A stretch of 64,000 nt of DNA from Flaccisagitta enflata (taxonomy: Eukaryota; Chaetognatha; Sagittoidea; Aphragmophora): NCBI GenBank assembly GCA_965153355.1, contig OZ231127.1:48112001-48176000 (forward strand), read 5' to 3'. The stretch's first letter is position 1, and every line of letters begins with the position of its first letter. The notes beneath the pieces were generated by a model that saw only the letters and a list, made by a program, of their open reading frames with translations, had not been told where the DNA came from and searched no databases. Shown piece after piece: positions 38,031-54,837 of the stretch. The position numbers and the translations under genes are program-made.

Positions 38031-38292
38031 CACGCACGGGCGCTTACACACGTACCTACGCACGTAAACACACACACAAATGCACGGAATCGGTTCTGAT
38101 ACATTGGCGAATGGACTGGGTTCTTTACGTCCAGCAACTTGCTTTTTATTTCCCAGACAAAGCAATGATTTCGTTATGACAATAACAATGACAACGACAT
38201 GATAAAAATTGATCACATCGTTCTTTTCCATCTATTTATATAGGTCATCAAAAATCTTTAAAACGTACCTTTACAAAAATTCGCGAGTCTAT

Positions 38293-38525
<233 letters not shown>

Positions 38526-38697
38526 TCTATTTACACGCACCAGAGTACGAAGGAAAAGAATCGGTTTTGTAATTTTGGGTCTTGTAATTACGTCTAGGGT
38601 CTCTCGTTTAAAGACAGTGGAACACCATCAATCGTCTTCGAGCGCACGTGACCCTAAGACTCTCCCATTGACTAGCCGCTAAACTCTAGCTTTGAAG

Positions 38698-38727
38698 CCG
38701 TCGTCGTCGTCGTCGTCGTCGTCGTCT

Positions 38728-38774
<47 letters not shown>
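38698..38774. repeat. (GTC)n trinucleotide array
   Basis: About 25 copies with one CTTC interruption. Confidence 0.95.
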
Positions 38775-38868
38775 CAACTTCCGGCGTATTCATGCGTAAT
38801 TCTTGAGAAGAAGACAAAAATTGAAACTCCAATTGTCAAAAGAAAACGAGAGAGAGAGGGAGACAGTT

Positions 38869-39006
38869 AAAACAAGGCCGTATACACGGCAGCATTAGTC
38901 GCGGACGGGTGGGCACGAGCGGAAAAACTCGAAAAGTGACTTTGTTACCGACGGACCGACGGACCGAAACGTGGCTGATAGAGTCGCGTGTCCGCGACTT
39001 AAAAAA
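38869..39006 (-). mobile_element. Family A, copy A12 (complete short form)
   Basis: AAACAAGGCCGTATACACGG, the arm AGTCGCGGAC, GGGTGGGCACGAGCGG, CCGACGGA units and hairpin AGTCGCG-TGTC-CGCGACT plus A-run. Arm and hairpin match perfectly. Confidence 0.9.
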
Positions 39007-39650
39007 TGGATTTTCCTCAAAGTAAAGTGAGAAAGATAAACAAGGTCCAGAAGAGAACAAGGTCATTAGACCTAAGTCGCGTGCGTCGGCACTTTCAAAA
39101 AAAGACCGGCAGACAGACTTACAAACATTTTTTTTTCAAAAAGACATTTGAAATGGCTGTTTACTGACTTGAGGTATCTCACAGTCCCATGATTTATACG
39201 ATATCAGGAAATAGAATCATTTTAGGCCCAAAATCATTTGTCTCTCACCAAATATTAATGTAGATAGACCCAATTTATCCCCTAGGCTTAGTTTCAGGGC
39301 AGGGCATTCATAGAGAGGACAAGGTATAAACCTCAGAGTACTAAATGAACCAAAAAGTGCAATTTTCTGAGATCTAGGAAAATACAGTAAAAATACCCTC
39401 TTACGTAAAATGCAAAATTCAGGGCCGTCAGCCATGACAATGCAAGACGAAGACTTGAACTACATAGTCAGTAGATGATAGAACCTAAATGTATAAGCGG
39501 CTAAGATTTTCTACCAAGAAAACATCTTTCAAACAGATCTAGTTTTATGGCGCAAATCACCTAATTCCATTCTATTTCCTGGACTTGTGGGGGTGATCTT
39601 CTCCACTATTCAGAGACTTTAAAAATGCGATATAAAGCCTTTAAAAGGAC

Positions 39651-39915
39651 TTGGTTACGGACGGACGGACGGATGGACGGACGGACGGACGGACGGACGG
39701 ACGGACGGACGGACGGACAGATGGACGGACGGACGGACGGACGGACGGACGGACGGACGGACGGACGGACGGATGGACGGACGGACGGACGGACCGACGG
39801 ACCGACGGACCGACGGACCGACGGACCGATGGACCGACGGACCGACGGACCGACGGACCGACGGACTGACGGACCGAAAAGTGGCTTATAGAGTCGCGTA
39901 GCACGCGACTAAAAA
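39651..39915 (-). mobile_element. Family A, copy A13: 220-bp CGGA array
   Basis: The array of CGGA/CCGA (39657-39880) leads into GTGGCTTATAGAGTCGCG and the hairpin end CACGCGACTAAAAA. The GC-rich core end is missing. Confidence 0.88.
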
Positions 39916-40995
<1,080 letters not shown>

Positions 40996-41183
40996 CACTT
41001 CCTGATCACGACTTGATACATCGTTACCTCAGTCCATCGCGCATGCGTTGGTCAGTCCATTTGTCTGAACATTTTCAAATTCAAATTCCGAATCATCGCC
41101 ATAACTGTGGAGCAATTATTGTAAAACTGCCATGTTCAAATAAGAATTCTATCGCTGACGGCCACTACTTTACGTCTTTCAAT

Positions 41184-41327
41184 GATTAGTCGCGGACACG
41201 TTGTGTCGATCGGTCGGTCGGTCCATTGATTGGTCTGTCAGAAACATCGTTGAATTGCAAGCTGATTCTGCAATACTGCCCCTGCCCAACCGTCCGCGAC
41301 TGGGGTAACGTTTTTCCGGCTTTGATT
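41184..41327 (+). mobile_element. Family A, copy A14
   Basis: TTAGTCGCGGACACG (hairpin truncated), CGGTCGGTCGGTCC, CTGCCCCTGCCCAACCG, the arm GTCCGCGACT and CCGGCTTTG. It abuts B4. Confidence 0.85.
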
Positions 41328-41339
41328 TCCCTTTTTGAG

Positions 41340-41910
41340 TAAAAGCCGCAAAGGGCCGATGTCCTGTAGGACACAGGGGTGAATTTCCCAACATCTGTCC
41401 TTCGGTACGTCTACCCGTACTTCCTTCTGTACGTCCCCCCCAACAGCCAGAAAGGCCCCAAATCAGTACTCTCAACTCAGGCTTTATCTTTATCCTCCAA
41501 GCCCTTAAATTAGACCTCCTAGGCCTCAATTTAGCTCTCCAGACCTCAAATCTACTCGCCAGACCTTAAATTTGCCCTCTTGACCTCTTATCAGCCCTCC
41601 AAGCTTCAAATCTGCTCTCAGGACCTCAAATCTGCCCTCTTAACCTCTGATGTGCCCTCCAGCCTCCAGGCTTCAAATCAGCCATCTGTGCCTCTAATCT
41701 GCCCTTCAGGCCTCAAATCAACTTTAAATGTCCTAAATCAGTCATCTGAGGCCTAAAATATGCACCTCAGGACGTCTGGAAATTCACCCCTGTGTCCTAC
41801 TGGACATTGGTCCTTTGGGGCCGCTGCCCTGCTCAAACTCGACTTCTTCACTGGATCATTACAAGCAGGGCATCAGGTACCGCTGACCATGTGCGATCGT
41901 TGGTTGACTA
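41340..41910 (+). mobile_element. Family B element, copy B4 (complete)
   Basis: Left inverted repeat 41343-41389 and right 41778-41826 (GGAAATTCACCCCTGTGTCC) bracket a 20-bp minisatellite (CCTCAAATCTGCCCTC-type, about 15 units). The distal stem GCCCTGCT...AGCAGGGC and GGTACCGCTGACCATG follow. The stem differs from B2 and B3 but remains paired. Confidence 0.85.
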
Positions 41911-41925
41911 GTTCTCTTTTCCTTC

Positions 41926-42173
41926 TTCTTCTTCTTCTTCTTCTTCTGCTCTTCTTCTTCTTCTTCTTCTTCTTCTTCTTCTTCTTCTTCTTCTTCTTCT
42001 TCTTCTTCTTCTTCTTCTTCTTCTTCTTTCTTCTTCATCTTCTTCATCTTCTTCTTCATCTTCTTCTTCTTCTTTTACTGGCGAAAAGCGGCACGGGCCC
42101 TACTCCAGAATCAAGATGCCTAGAAGGAAAGAACGAAAGAAAAAAAAATGACAGAATAAGGAATATCAAGAAA

Positions 42174-42261
<88 letters not shown>

Positions 42262-42285
42262 AAAAACAAAGAAAGAAAGAAAGAG

Positions 42286-42376
<91 letters not shown>

Positions 42377-42400
42377 AAGAAAGAAAGAAAGAAAGAAAGG
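41926..42400. repeat. (TTC)n then (GAAA)n-(GACA)n-(GAAA)n
   Basis: TTC at 41926-42075, spacer, then GAAA at about 42171-42322, GACA at 42323-42375 and GAAA again. Mirror image of 29285-29889. Confidence 0.95.
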
Positions 42401-42551
42401 TAGAAAGAAAGGAGTAAAGTAAGAATGATTGAATGAAAGAGGAAGACATCGGTAGAAACAAAGAAATACTTAAGTGATGACGAGCCAAATGAGAAAAAAA
42501 ATCAGAAAAGAAAAGGAAGCTCCATCTACCCATTTTCGAAATAAGTTTGTC

Positions 42552-42772
42552 TTTCAGCCTCTACACCCCGCTTTGTCCATCCGTCCATCCGTCAGTTGTT
42601 CGGTTGGTCGGTTGGTCTGTTGGTCGGTTCGTCAGTGACGGACCATCACATGTTACTTTTTATGTTTTTGTGATCTTCGGCCACACTACTCCTACCTAAA
42701 TGCTATAGTGACCTCATATACGGCCGCTGTCCACCCGCATGCGACTAGGGTAGCCTTGTATCTGGCCTTGTT
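42552..42772 (+). mobile_element. Family A, copy A15 (long form)
   Basis: CTCTACACCCCGCTTTGTCC, CGGTTGGTCGG units, GGCCACACTACTCCTACC, CCACCCGCATGCGACTAGGG and TCTGGCCTTGTT. The extreme hairpin is missing. Confidence 0.85.
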
Positions 42773-42907
42773 CCATTTAAGTGCATTTCTGGTCAGGAAT
42801 CTATGATGTAGCGATAAATCTGCCGGTCTTTAGTGTCATCACAGTCCTTGTCTGTATATCATATGACTGTCTGTATATGACATCATGCTTCTCATCTACT
42901 CATTCAT

Positions 42908-43012
<105 letters not shown>

Positions 43013-43590
43013 TTTCTATTTTACCTCACACTCTCTGATTGGGGGCACGTGAATAGAATATCTTTCTTTTACCATAATGAATTGTAGGCTCCTTTGTTGT
43101 TGACAGCTGCGTCCATGAAACTATCAGATTTCATGACTATAATTCTGTTTTCATTTACTTTGATATTATTACAACAAAACGGGTCATTAATAAATCCATT
43201 TCCTTTAGATCTCCTAAGGAAAATAGCTATTGTACCTTTATAATAATGGCCTGTTATCTTTAGTGGAAAATTAATTATCATCTCCACTTTAGATGGCCCA
43301 TTCAATTGAGGAACTGTCACGATCGGCATTGAGGGAAATTTAAGGCGACGCGAAGCTAAAAATGGTTTCCGGAGATTTATTTTTCTCTACTTTTTCTTCA
43401 TCCTTCTCTTTTCTGGCTTTCTTTCGAAATGCAATCAGTAGTCCAATACCCACGCACGCGCAAACCCTCAATATCACGTTCGTTAGCAAATCTTTAGATC
43501 AGTATAATTCTGAAAAAACCTTGACTTCGTCAATTTCAATCAAAGCCGGCGTTACAAATTGGTCAGTGTCAAGAGCTTTTTGCTGATACA

Positions 43591-43760
43591 TACAGCCGTA
43601 GAGCTTCACTAGAGCGCATTTCTAGGGACTGGGCAAAATTATGGTTCATAGTGAAGCTGCCTTATTGCCAGTATATAAATTTTTGGGGGGACAGTAAGTT
43701 GTATGTCTTATAGGCGGGCATTCCTTATTAGCGGGTACGCTCTAGCGAAACTCAACTATA
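43591..43760. mobile_element. MITE family E, copy E1
   Basis: Terminal inverted repeats TACAGCCGTAGAGCTTCACT... and ...GCTCTAGCGAAACTCAACTATA; inner GCCTTATTGCCAGTATA and GGCGGGCATTCCTTATTAGC. TA at both ends fits a Tc1/mariner-type target. 170 bp, non-coding. Confidence 0.8.
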
Positions 43761-44003
43761 GTTTTAAAAGTCAAGAGAGGTTGAATCAACCTTTTGAAGA
43801 AGATTTCTAGAGATTTATTTTAAGTAGCTGCCACCACCACTTTTTTCACAGCTGCCACTGCTACTGTATCCCCTCCTACCGTTGATCCTCTGCCTCTACT
43901 GTCTACTGATTGACATTGTCGACAACAACAATGATGACATTCGCAAAAAAAAAGAGGCAAATATTACAGTTTTTTCTTTACGAGATATATCGGTATTACT
44001 GGT

Positions 44004-44280
44004 AAACAAGGCCGGATACACGGCTACCCTAGTCGCGTGCGGGTGGGTAGGGGCAGTGATGGAGAAGGTCACTGGGGTATTTGGGCAGGAGCAGTGAGCT
44101 CAAAATGCTCAAAAACGCTGAAAAAGTAAAATGGGGACCAACGGACGTACCGACGGACGTACCGACGGACGTACCGACGGACGTACCGACGGACGTACCG
44201 ACGGACGTACCGACGGACGTACCGACAGACGGACCGACGGACAAAGTGGGGTGTTGAGTCGCGTAGCACGCGACTAAAAA
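44004..44280 (-). mobile_element. Family A, copy A16 with a 12-bp array
   Basis: AAACAAGGCCGGATACACGG, CTACCCTAGTCGCGTGC, GGGTGGGTAGGGGCAGTGAT, then seven exact copies of ACGGACGTACCG (44141-44224), GACAAAGTGGGGTGTTG and hairpin AGTCGCG-TAGCA-CGCGACT-AAAAA. The GTGC-class arm matches the hairpin. Confidence 0.95.
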
Positions 44281-46690
<2,410 letters not shown>

Positions 46691-47086
46691 CATGCAAACA
46701 GGCTATAAAGACAAAATCGCAAAAGTCATACAAAGCAGAAGATGAAAATGTTCGATAAAGTGAAATCCGAAAACGACTTCTTGCCCTTTTTGATTTCTTT
46801 GTTCGTCTTTGTCCGTCTTTGTTCGACTGCGAATCGATATCCAAAAGAAAGAAAAATCCATCGCAAAGTGCGCCGAATTCAACGCTTGGCTGAACAAAGA
46901 ATATGCAAGTTTGTGCTAAAACAGTTTTTGAAACAACCCCGCATTTACCTTTCTTTCGATTTTATTCTCTAAGGTAATGTTTTTTTTTATTTTACCCATC
47001 TTGACATGTGGTAATTTCATTGATTTTTAGTCGTATGTCGTATGTATCCGACCTTATTGGTAATACAGGCTTGAATACTGCACCAT
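46691..47086. other. Intergenic sequence with family A fragment
   Basis: A short frame at 46742-46972 has no recognised domain. A degraded family A piece (TTTTTAGTCGTATGTCG, TATCCGACCTTATT) at 47024-47059 keeps both ends but almost no interior. Confidence 0.4.
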
Positions 47087-47234
47087 GAGGAAAAACCACC
47101 CCCGACTTGGAAAAACCACCCACCAACCAACTAGAACCACCCTACCCACCTAAATCACCATCACCGTGAGGCAAAACTACCCTCGGCTTGGAAAAACCAT
47201 CCACCAACCAACTAGAACCACCTTATCAACCTAA
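47087..47234 (+). repeat. Tandem duplication of about 76 bp
   Basis: Two units sharing CTTGGAAAAACCA, CCACCAACCAACTAGAACCA and CACC-rich text. Confidence 0.85.
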
Positions 47235-47336
47235 ATTACAGTTATTCTAAGGCGGTGAATCGCCGATTTCTGCGAACCCTTTTCATCACGCGCTTCTCAA
47301 GAGTCACGACATCATGATGGGGCTCAACAGCGATTC

Positions 47337-47483
47337 TTTTTAGTCGCGGACACGCGACTCTAGAACTTGCCGTGTCGGTCGGTACGTCGGTACGTCCGCA
47401 ATATTGTTAAATTGCGAGCGGTTTTCGCATTACGGCTCCTGCCCAACTGTCCGCGACTGTATTGCCGTGTACCCGGCCTTGTT
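47337..47483 (+). mobile_element. Family A, copy A18 (complete short form)
   Basis: Hairpin AGTCGCGGACACGCGACT (perfect), CTTGCCGTGTCGGTCGG, two GGTACGTC units, GAGCGGTTTTCGCATTACGG, arm GTCCGCGACT and GCCTTGTT. With almost no array, it shows the minimal element of about 147 bp. Confidence 0.95.
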
Positions 47484-48130
<647 letters not shown>

Positions 48131-48363
48131 CGCTTTCTTTTTCATTTTCTCTTTTTAACTATAATTTTTGTCTTCCTCCATTTCTTTCTTTCACATTGAA
48201 TGTATTCAAGCGGTCAGATAATTCTATTTGTATTCGCAACAATAAGAATAGGCACAATGAAAAGAGAGACAAAAATCGACAAAACTTTATGTAATCGACG
48301 CAAAAGAAGTTTAGAATGAACGACGAATATTGCATCAGCAACGACGACAGCAACGACGACAGC

Positions 48364-48508
48364 ACTAAAACTAAAAACTAAAAACTAAAAACTAAAAACT
48401 AAAAACTAAAAACTAAAAACTAAAAACTAAAAACTGAAAACTGAAAACTGAAAACTGAAAACTGAAAACTGAAAACTGAAAACTGAAAACTGAAAACTAA
48501 AAACTAAA
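48364..48508. repeat. Heptamer array CTAAAAA / CTGAAAA
   Basis: About ten CTAAAAA units, then a homogeneous block of about ten CTGAAAA units, returning to CTAAAAA at the end. It directly precedes a (TG)n array. Confidence 0.95.
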
Positions 48509-48510
48509 AC

Positions 48511-48636
<126 letters not shown>

Positions 48637-48971
48637 GGGGGGGTCGGTATCAACCAAGTTTGGAAATGCCAATCGGACATATCACCAGACCATGCGCAAT
48701 CACAAATAATCCTGATATCTAGAAGGAAAAATTCATGAGAGTTCATCATTTACAGTCGTGCCAACCCTACCTTTCCCATAGTAAAGTATAGGAGCTTCAT
48801 CTTCCTCTTCCTTCTCCCTATTCATTACAATGTGAAAAAGGGGTGTGGCACGACTGTAAATTATATGGTGTGACCCCTTTTTCCTTTCACATGTGTTTAT
48901 ATATTATAATTGTGCACACTTTGGCCATATGTCCGAGTGGCATTTCCAAAGTTCGTTGATACCGACCCCCC
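48637..48971. mobile_element. Fold-back element with a MITE in its loop
   Basis: Arms GGGGGGTCGGTATCAAC...TTTGGAAATGCC and the inverse at 48905-48971 (GGCATTTCCAAAG...GTTGATACCGACCCCCC). Arms are about 65 bp with a few mismatches. The loop holds the 108-bp MITE. Confidence 0.8.
48751..48858. mobile_element. 108-bp MITE with TA ends
   Basis: Inverted ends TACAGTCGTGCCA...(T)GGCACGACTGTA; the interior is CT-rich and non-coding. The TA target and CAGT start fit a Tc1/mariner-type MITE. Confidence 0.8.
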
Positions 48972-49300
48972 AGTGTGTGTGTGTGTGTGTGTGTGTTTGA
49001 ATGAATATGGGCGTTGTCGCAAGAAGAAAAAACACATTTAAATACTGGACTGTCGAGGACGAGTGTTCGAGTGTGAGTGACGAACTGATGACCCACCCTC
49101 ACTCTTATCCTTCACCAGTCCGAAGATTTATTTCTCCGGATAAATCTTTGACTAATCTTTCCTCCATGAAAGAAGGAGAACGAGCGCTAAGCCGAAGCTT
49201 AAGACTAAGAGCCTGAGCAGCCGAAATAACCAACCCGGGTATCGGCGCCGGAGGCAAAGAAGAGCTATGGTCCACAGTCGGAGCCGATATCTTGGATATA

Positions 49301-49765
49301 TGCAGTCGAACCCCGCAATTGCGGATGTCAGTGGACTAAAGAGGTTGTCGCATTGGGAACATAGATATAACATAGGGAATATCTCGATGATATCTAGATA
49401 ATACGCCCAATGCGACAACCCCTTTACAAATTATATCTATCGCAAGCGGAAATAATGTTTTTTGCACTCTGAATGAATTGTGGAGTCACCAAGATTTTTT
49501 AGTCGCGTGCACGCGACTCTACAACCCGTTTTGTCGGTCCGTCCGTTGGTCCGTTGGTCCGTCGGTCCGTCGGTCCGTCCGTCCGTCCGTTACACTTTAC
49601 TTTTTTTGGGTTTTTGCGGTCTTTGGCCTCACTGCTCCTGCCCAAATGATGGAGTGGCCTCAAATATGGCCCCTGCCCACCCGCACGCGACTTGGGTAGC
49701 CGTGTATCCGGCCTTGTTTCTGGTATAAGCAGGATGCCGTTACTCCATAGCCGGGTGTTACTGTA
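49301..49765. mobile_element. Family D-like MITE split by A19
   Basis: Left end TGCAGTCGAACCCCGCAATT, right end CCATAGCCGGGTGTTACTGTA. It carries an internal hairpin AGAGGTTGTCGCATTGGG (49339) / CCCAATGCGACAACCCCT (49405). Confidence 0.7.
49496..49719 (+). mobile_element. Family A, copy A19 (long form, GTGC class)
   Basis: Hairpin AGTCGCGTGCACGCGACT, CCGTTGGTCCGTTGGTCCG, CACTGCTCCTGCCCAAATG, GCCCCTGCCCACCC, arm GCACGCGACT and GCCGTGTATCCGGCCTTGTT. Nested in a MITE. Confidence 0.95.
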
Positions 49766-49968
49766 TATATATAAGGCCGGTAAAGCCGAACCTTTAGGAT
49801 AAAGCCGCGAAGGGAGGAACCCATATTGCCGTGAACGACCAGAAGCTAAATATGGAGCTATTAAAAGGCAAGTCAGAAGAAGCAAAGGAAAAAAAAACGG
49901 TTGGCCAACGGCTTTGTATGGCTACCGGCTCGCAGCCTTTTTACATGGTTGTGAGGACGTTTCTAGTC

Positions 49969-50160
49969 AGAGACAATCGCGTTTTTAACGGGCCACTTGG
50001 TCGATCGCTATGTTCGTTCGTTTGCACCGCTCACTCGCTACACAGCGCTCTGCTTCGCTATGCTCGCTTTGCTCGCTCGCCCCGTTCATGGCCTTGCTCA
50101 CTCACTTTGCTCACTCCCTCGTAGGACAGTTGAAATTATTGAAAATGTGTTCACACTGTA
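49969..50160 (+). repeat. Dispersed repeat P, copy 2
   Basis: Matches 23096-23290: TTTCTAGTCA, GGCCACTTGGTCG, CTATGCTCGCTTTGCTCGC, CTCACTCCCTCGTA and GTGTTCACAC. Confidence 0.8.
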
Positions 50161-50402
50161 AACGCGTTCAATAGAGACAAACGCGTTTTTGCCCCTCACT
50201 AAAAACACGCCCAATGTTGTGTGTGGTTATTTCTTGAGAGCCGCTGGCAGTGAGTGACGATCCTCGTTCCCAGTGGACAAATAGTAGTGGAGACGTGGAC
50301 AGCATCGATATCGAGACGATCACCGACAAGCCCACAAGAAAGGCTCGAAATGGAGGGAAAAAAAGAAGAAGCCGCGTGGAAAAAGGGGATAAAACAATGC
50401 AT

Positions 50403-50514
50403 CTAGTCGCGGACGGTTGGGCAGGAGCAGTAATGCGAAAACCGCTCGTAATTCAAAGATGTTACCTACCGACCGACACGGCAAGTTCTAGAGTCGCGTG
50501 TCCGCGACTAAAAA
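50403..50514 (-). mobile_element. Family A, copy A20 (core end missing)
   Basis: CTAGTCGCGGACGGTTGGGC, GTAATGCGAAAACCGCTCG, CCGACCGACACGGCAAG and hairpin AGTCGCG-TGTC-CGCGACT. It lacks the AAACAAGGCC end. Confidence 0.88.
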
Positions 50515-50558
50515 CGCGGGAGGAATGTATGTATATTATGTATATTTGGTCGGCTAAG

Positions 50559-50750
50559 AACAAGGCCGGAGACGCGGCAACCTCGGTTGCGTCCTGGAGT
50601 TCAGTGGAGCAAGTGGGCGGGAGCATTGGACTCATTTGATCACCCGAGTAACAAAAGTGCGACCGACAAACCAAAGTGTTGCAACGGACCGACAGACCAA
50701 TCAACCAGAATTTGGCTTGTAAACAGAGCCGCGTGGCTCCCAACCAAAAA
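50559..50750 (-). mobile_element. Diverged family A, copy A21
   Basis: AACAAGGCCGGAGACGCGG, GTGGGCGGGAGCATTGG, CGGACCGACAGACC and an end hairpin AGCCGCGTGGCTCCC-like that has lost symmetry. Confidence 0.65.
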
Positions 50751-50878
50751 CTACGGCTGGTTGAATTCCAATCATCTACTACTAGGCAGTTAAACGCCTT
50801 CTTGTTTTGCTCTACATCAATTATCATGTGCGCATAATCTATTGATCCCTCTCCGAAATTCGTTTTCTTTTACTCCCA

Positions 50879-51022
<144 letters not shown>

Positions 51023-51143
51023 GTTTGCACCTCCTATTGACAACTAGTTTTTACTCTCGTGTGCAACTCTTCCACTATCTAAGCTTTGAAAAAGAAAGTT
51101 TGTACAAGAGCCTTTCCATGCAGATGGTGAGATTCAAAACGCT

Positions 51144-51362
51144 GTTTTAGTTGCGGACATGCAACTCTATAAGAGGCTTTGTCCGTCCGCCCGCCCATCC
51201 GTCCGTTGCTTCGTCCGTTGGTTCATGGTTATGGAGTCAAAAAGTTGAGAAACAAGCATACTTTTTGTGTACATGTTAGTGGATGAGGTTAGGGTGTTGA
51301 TTTGGGTTGGGTGCCCCTGCCCACCCGTCCGCAACGATATTGTGACCCCGCGTCACTTGTTT
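51144..51362 (+). mobile_element. Family A subclass C, copy C2
   Basis: Hairpin AGTTGCGGACATGCAACT, CTATAAGAGGCTTTGTCCG, CGCC/CGTC units, GTGCCCCTGCCCACCCG, arm GTCCGCAACG and end GACCCCGCGTCACTTGTT. Confidence 0.9.
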
Positions 51363-51583
51363 CTTTCATAATGAACCTTGAGAAGATTTAAAAGCTTTCA
51401 CTTCTTGTTGGAACGCGACGATGCGAGAATGAAAAGAAACACACAAATACGATTAGCTCTCAGGGGCGATGTTTTTCAGTCGCCTGCAGTCCCCGCGTAC
51501 GTCATCGTGCCCGTTGGTCCATCGGGCAATCGGTCCGTTCATTGTGCTGAATGTCGGTTAAGAAGAGGGGGTTAGAAATAGAC

Positions 51584-51816
51584 TTTTTAGTTTCAGACAC
51601 GCAACTATGATATGAGTATGATATGTCCGTCCGTCGGTCTGTTGTCCTTTGGTCATTGCGAGCTCAGATTTAAAAGTAGAAAATGAGCGGTAAAGATGAT
51701 TTTTGTGTATGTATTTCTCCGGGGTTGGGGGAAGGGGGGGGGAGGGATGTGAGGTGTGGATTGGTCGTCCCTGCCCACCCGTCCGCAACGATATTGTGAT
51801 CCCGCGTCGCTTGCTT
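51584..51816 (+). mobile_element. Family A subclass C, copy C3
   Basis: TTTTTAGTTTCAGACACGC, a short CCGTCCGTCGG stretch, a G-rich tract, CCCTGCCCACCCG, arm GTCCGCAACG and GATCCCGCGTCGCTTG. The hairpin is imperfect. Confidence 0.85.
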
Positions 51817-51940
51817 TAGACTTTAGTGTTAATCTTCTTTTCTTCTCTAATGATCGAGCCAAATCTTTAGGTGGCATAAATCGTGTACAAAATTTAATGT
51901 CACGTTGTTTGTGAGTAGGATTGCAGTGTCCAGAAAACAA

Positions 51941-51941
51941 G

Positions 51942-51981
<40 letters not shown>

Positions 51982-52042
51982 TTAACAACAACAACAACAA
52001 CAACAACAACAAAAACAAAAACAAAAACAAAAACAAAAACAA

Positions 52043-52120
<78 letters not shown>
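51941..52120. repeat. (CAA)n / (CAAAAA)n array
   Basis: Two CAA blocks flank a run of AAAACA hexamers. Confidence 0.97.
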
Positions 52121-52468
52121 GGGTCACGTCTGGGATGAAAATGGATGAAGCAATGATGGCGCAACAATGTTGGATTAGTGATTGTGACGGCAGGGGTAGA
52201 CGGGTATGGATGAGTGTCTTGACCGGGTAGGTCGAGGTGCAAATGAAGATAAAATTTTGGTTTCAGTGTCTTTTCATAATCATACTTATAATTATTTTGT
52301 GATTTTTTTAATGAAATTTGTAATTTTCTTGTTTGATATTATCTTATTAGGAAAAAAAAACCTAGTATGATAAAGGCATTGCTTTGTTTTATTGACAAAG
52401 ACAAGAAAGAATTACTGGAAATAATAGATTCCTTAAAAATGATATTGCAAAAATTCAAAACCTGTGAG

Positions 52469-52608
52469 GGGAAAATTCTAAGACTTGAACAAATTGAACA
52501 ATTTTGCATTTCTAAGAACATGGCCCTTATCTTATATGTTCTTAGAATGAGGCCATGTTTTTGAAAATGCAAAATTTTGTATTTAGAGAGAGTCTTAGAA
52601 TTTTCCCT
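52469..52608. repeat. 140-bp fold-back sequence
   Basis: GGGAAAATTCTAAGACT...AAGAACATGGCC pairs with GGCCATGTTTTTG...AGTCTTAGAATTTTCCC. Possible MITE; ends not defined. Confidence 0.65.
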
Positions 52609-53080
52609 GAGACAAGTCAAGTTGTAAAAATAAATTTTCTTTAAATTTCCTTCTTTTTTTTCTCCCTTTTTCACTTGCTCAGCACTCTTTTTTTATCTGC
52701 AAATGATTTTCTATGCAAAACTAAAAACAATAAACATAACAATTATAATCTTTGATGAAGAAAGTCTAAATTAGTAAAATTAAGAATATTGAAAAAAATG
52801 TTTTGACTCCTCTAATTTTGTCTTCGCTTGCACCTCGACGTAGGTGGTTGCGAAAGTCGTGACGGTAGGGGATGATCATAATTGGGACAGTGACTGCTGC
52901 GATAATGATATTGATAGTGACTCCAACAATGATAGTGATGACAGTAGTGACGGAGGGGGGTGATATTGATAGTGACAGTGACTGCAGCGATAGTGCGGGA
53001 TAGTGATAGCGACTGCAATGAAGCAACGATGATGGTGATGGCGATGATATGTCGGCGAGATGGCGACCATGACCACAGCG

Positions 53081-53087
<7 letters not shown>

Positions 53088-53125
<38 letters not shown>
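53088..53125. repeat. (GGC)n trinucleotide array
   Basis: About 12 copies. It follows GAT/GTGA-rich sequence at 52880-53060 with many GTGATAGTGA motifs. Confidence 0.95.
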
Positions 53126-53131
<6 letters not shown>

Positions 53132-53365
53132 AACATGGAGTTGCAGCTCGGAACGGAATTTGACCCAAACAAAAGATTTCAAGTTGATCTGAAATCAGTG
53201 ACCAGACAAACCAGAAAAACAAAACACGCAAAAACAGAACAAAACAAAAACTCGCATCAATCTTATCCAGAGGCAGGAACGAAATCAAAATCAAAATAGA
53301 GACTAGGATTCTTTTTATTCATCACCCAGAGTCTTGCGGGGTATTTTGCGTGTGCGAGTGCGCGC

Positions 53366-53560
<195 letters not shown>

Positions 53561-53872
53561 AGACAGAAGGACATATAGAATAGACATGAGAGAGAAAGAT
53601 GAGGAGAGACGGAGAGTAAGATTCGTTTGACAGCTTTCGTAGTATCGGCTAAACAGATGGACGAATAAACTTTCCCGTTGAGACGCGAAAAGACAGTTTA
53701 TAAAGGAGAAAAGCCAAAGGCAAAGAAAATTAACGTCCTCAGTTAAAAGATTATCGAAAATCGGAAGATTTCTTTTGACTTTTTTATGAACTACATAAAC
53801 TATGATGCTAAATCTTTGCCCAGTAGCAATTACGCCCGGCAGTTAAAGGCAAATGCCGATGTCGGACAAACG

Positions 53873-54400
<528 letters not shown>

Positions 54401-54837
54401 AACATATGGACCGACACGGACAGACACGTACAGACAGACATTCAGATGGAGCGATAGTTGGTTAGAATGAAAGACACGAAAGACGTGAAAGGAAAAATGG
54501 TTGAATCGGACAAAGTGGAGTATTTCTTTATCTGGGATTTGTCTTGTAGTCTGCATTGTCTTGAATTAAAGAAGTGTACATAAAATTAAAACAGGGCTCG
54601 GACCAATGCACTGCAAGGGTGAAGAAGCAGCGCAAAATCTGACTTTTTTTTCTCATCCAGAATAGATAATCATTGGGTATCATACTACCTACAGTATCTA
54701 CACATAGAAAGACTTGTTCTTAGTTTCATGATACAATTCCACTCAGAGACTTAATATTCTTGGGCGATTGTTAAGTGACAAAACATATATGGATCAACGA
54801 GCAATTCTTTTACGTACATCAATGTGCTAAAAAGATA
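54401..54837. other. Intergenic sequence
   Basis: No gene recognised. Confidence 0.45.
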
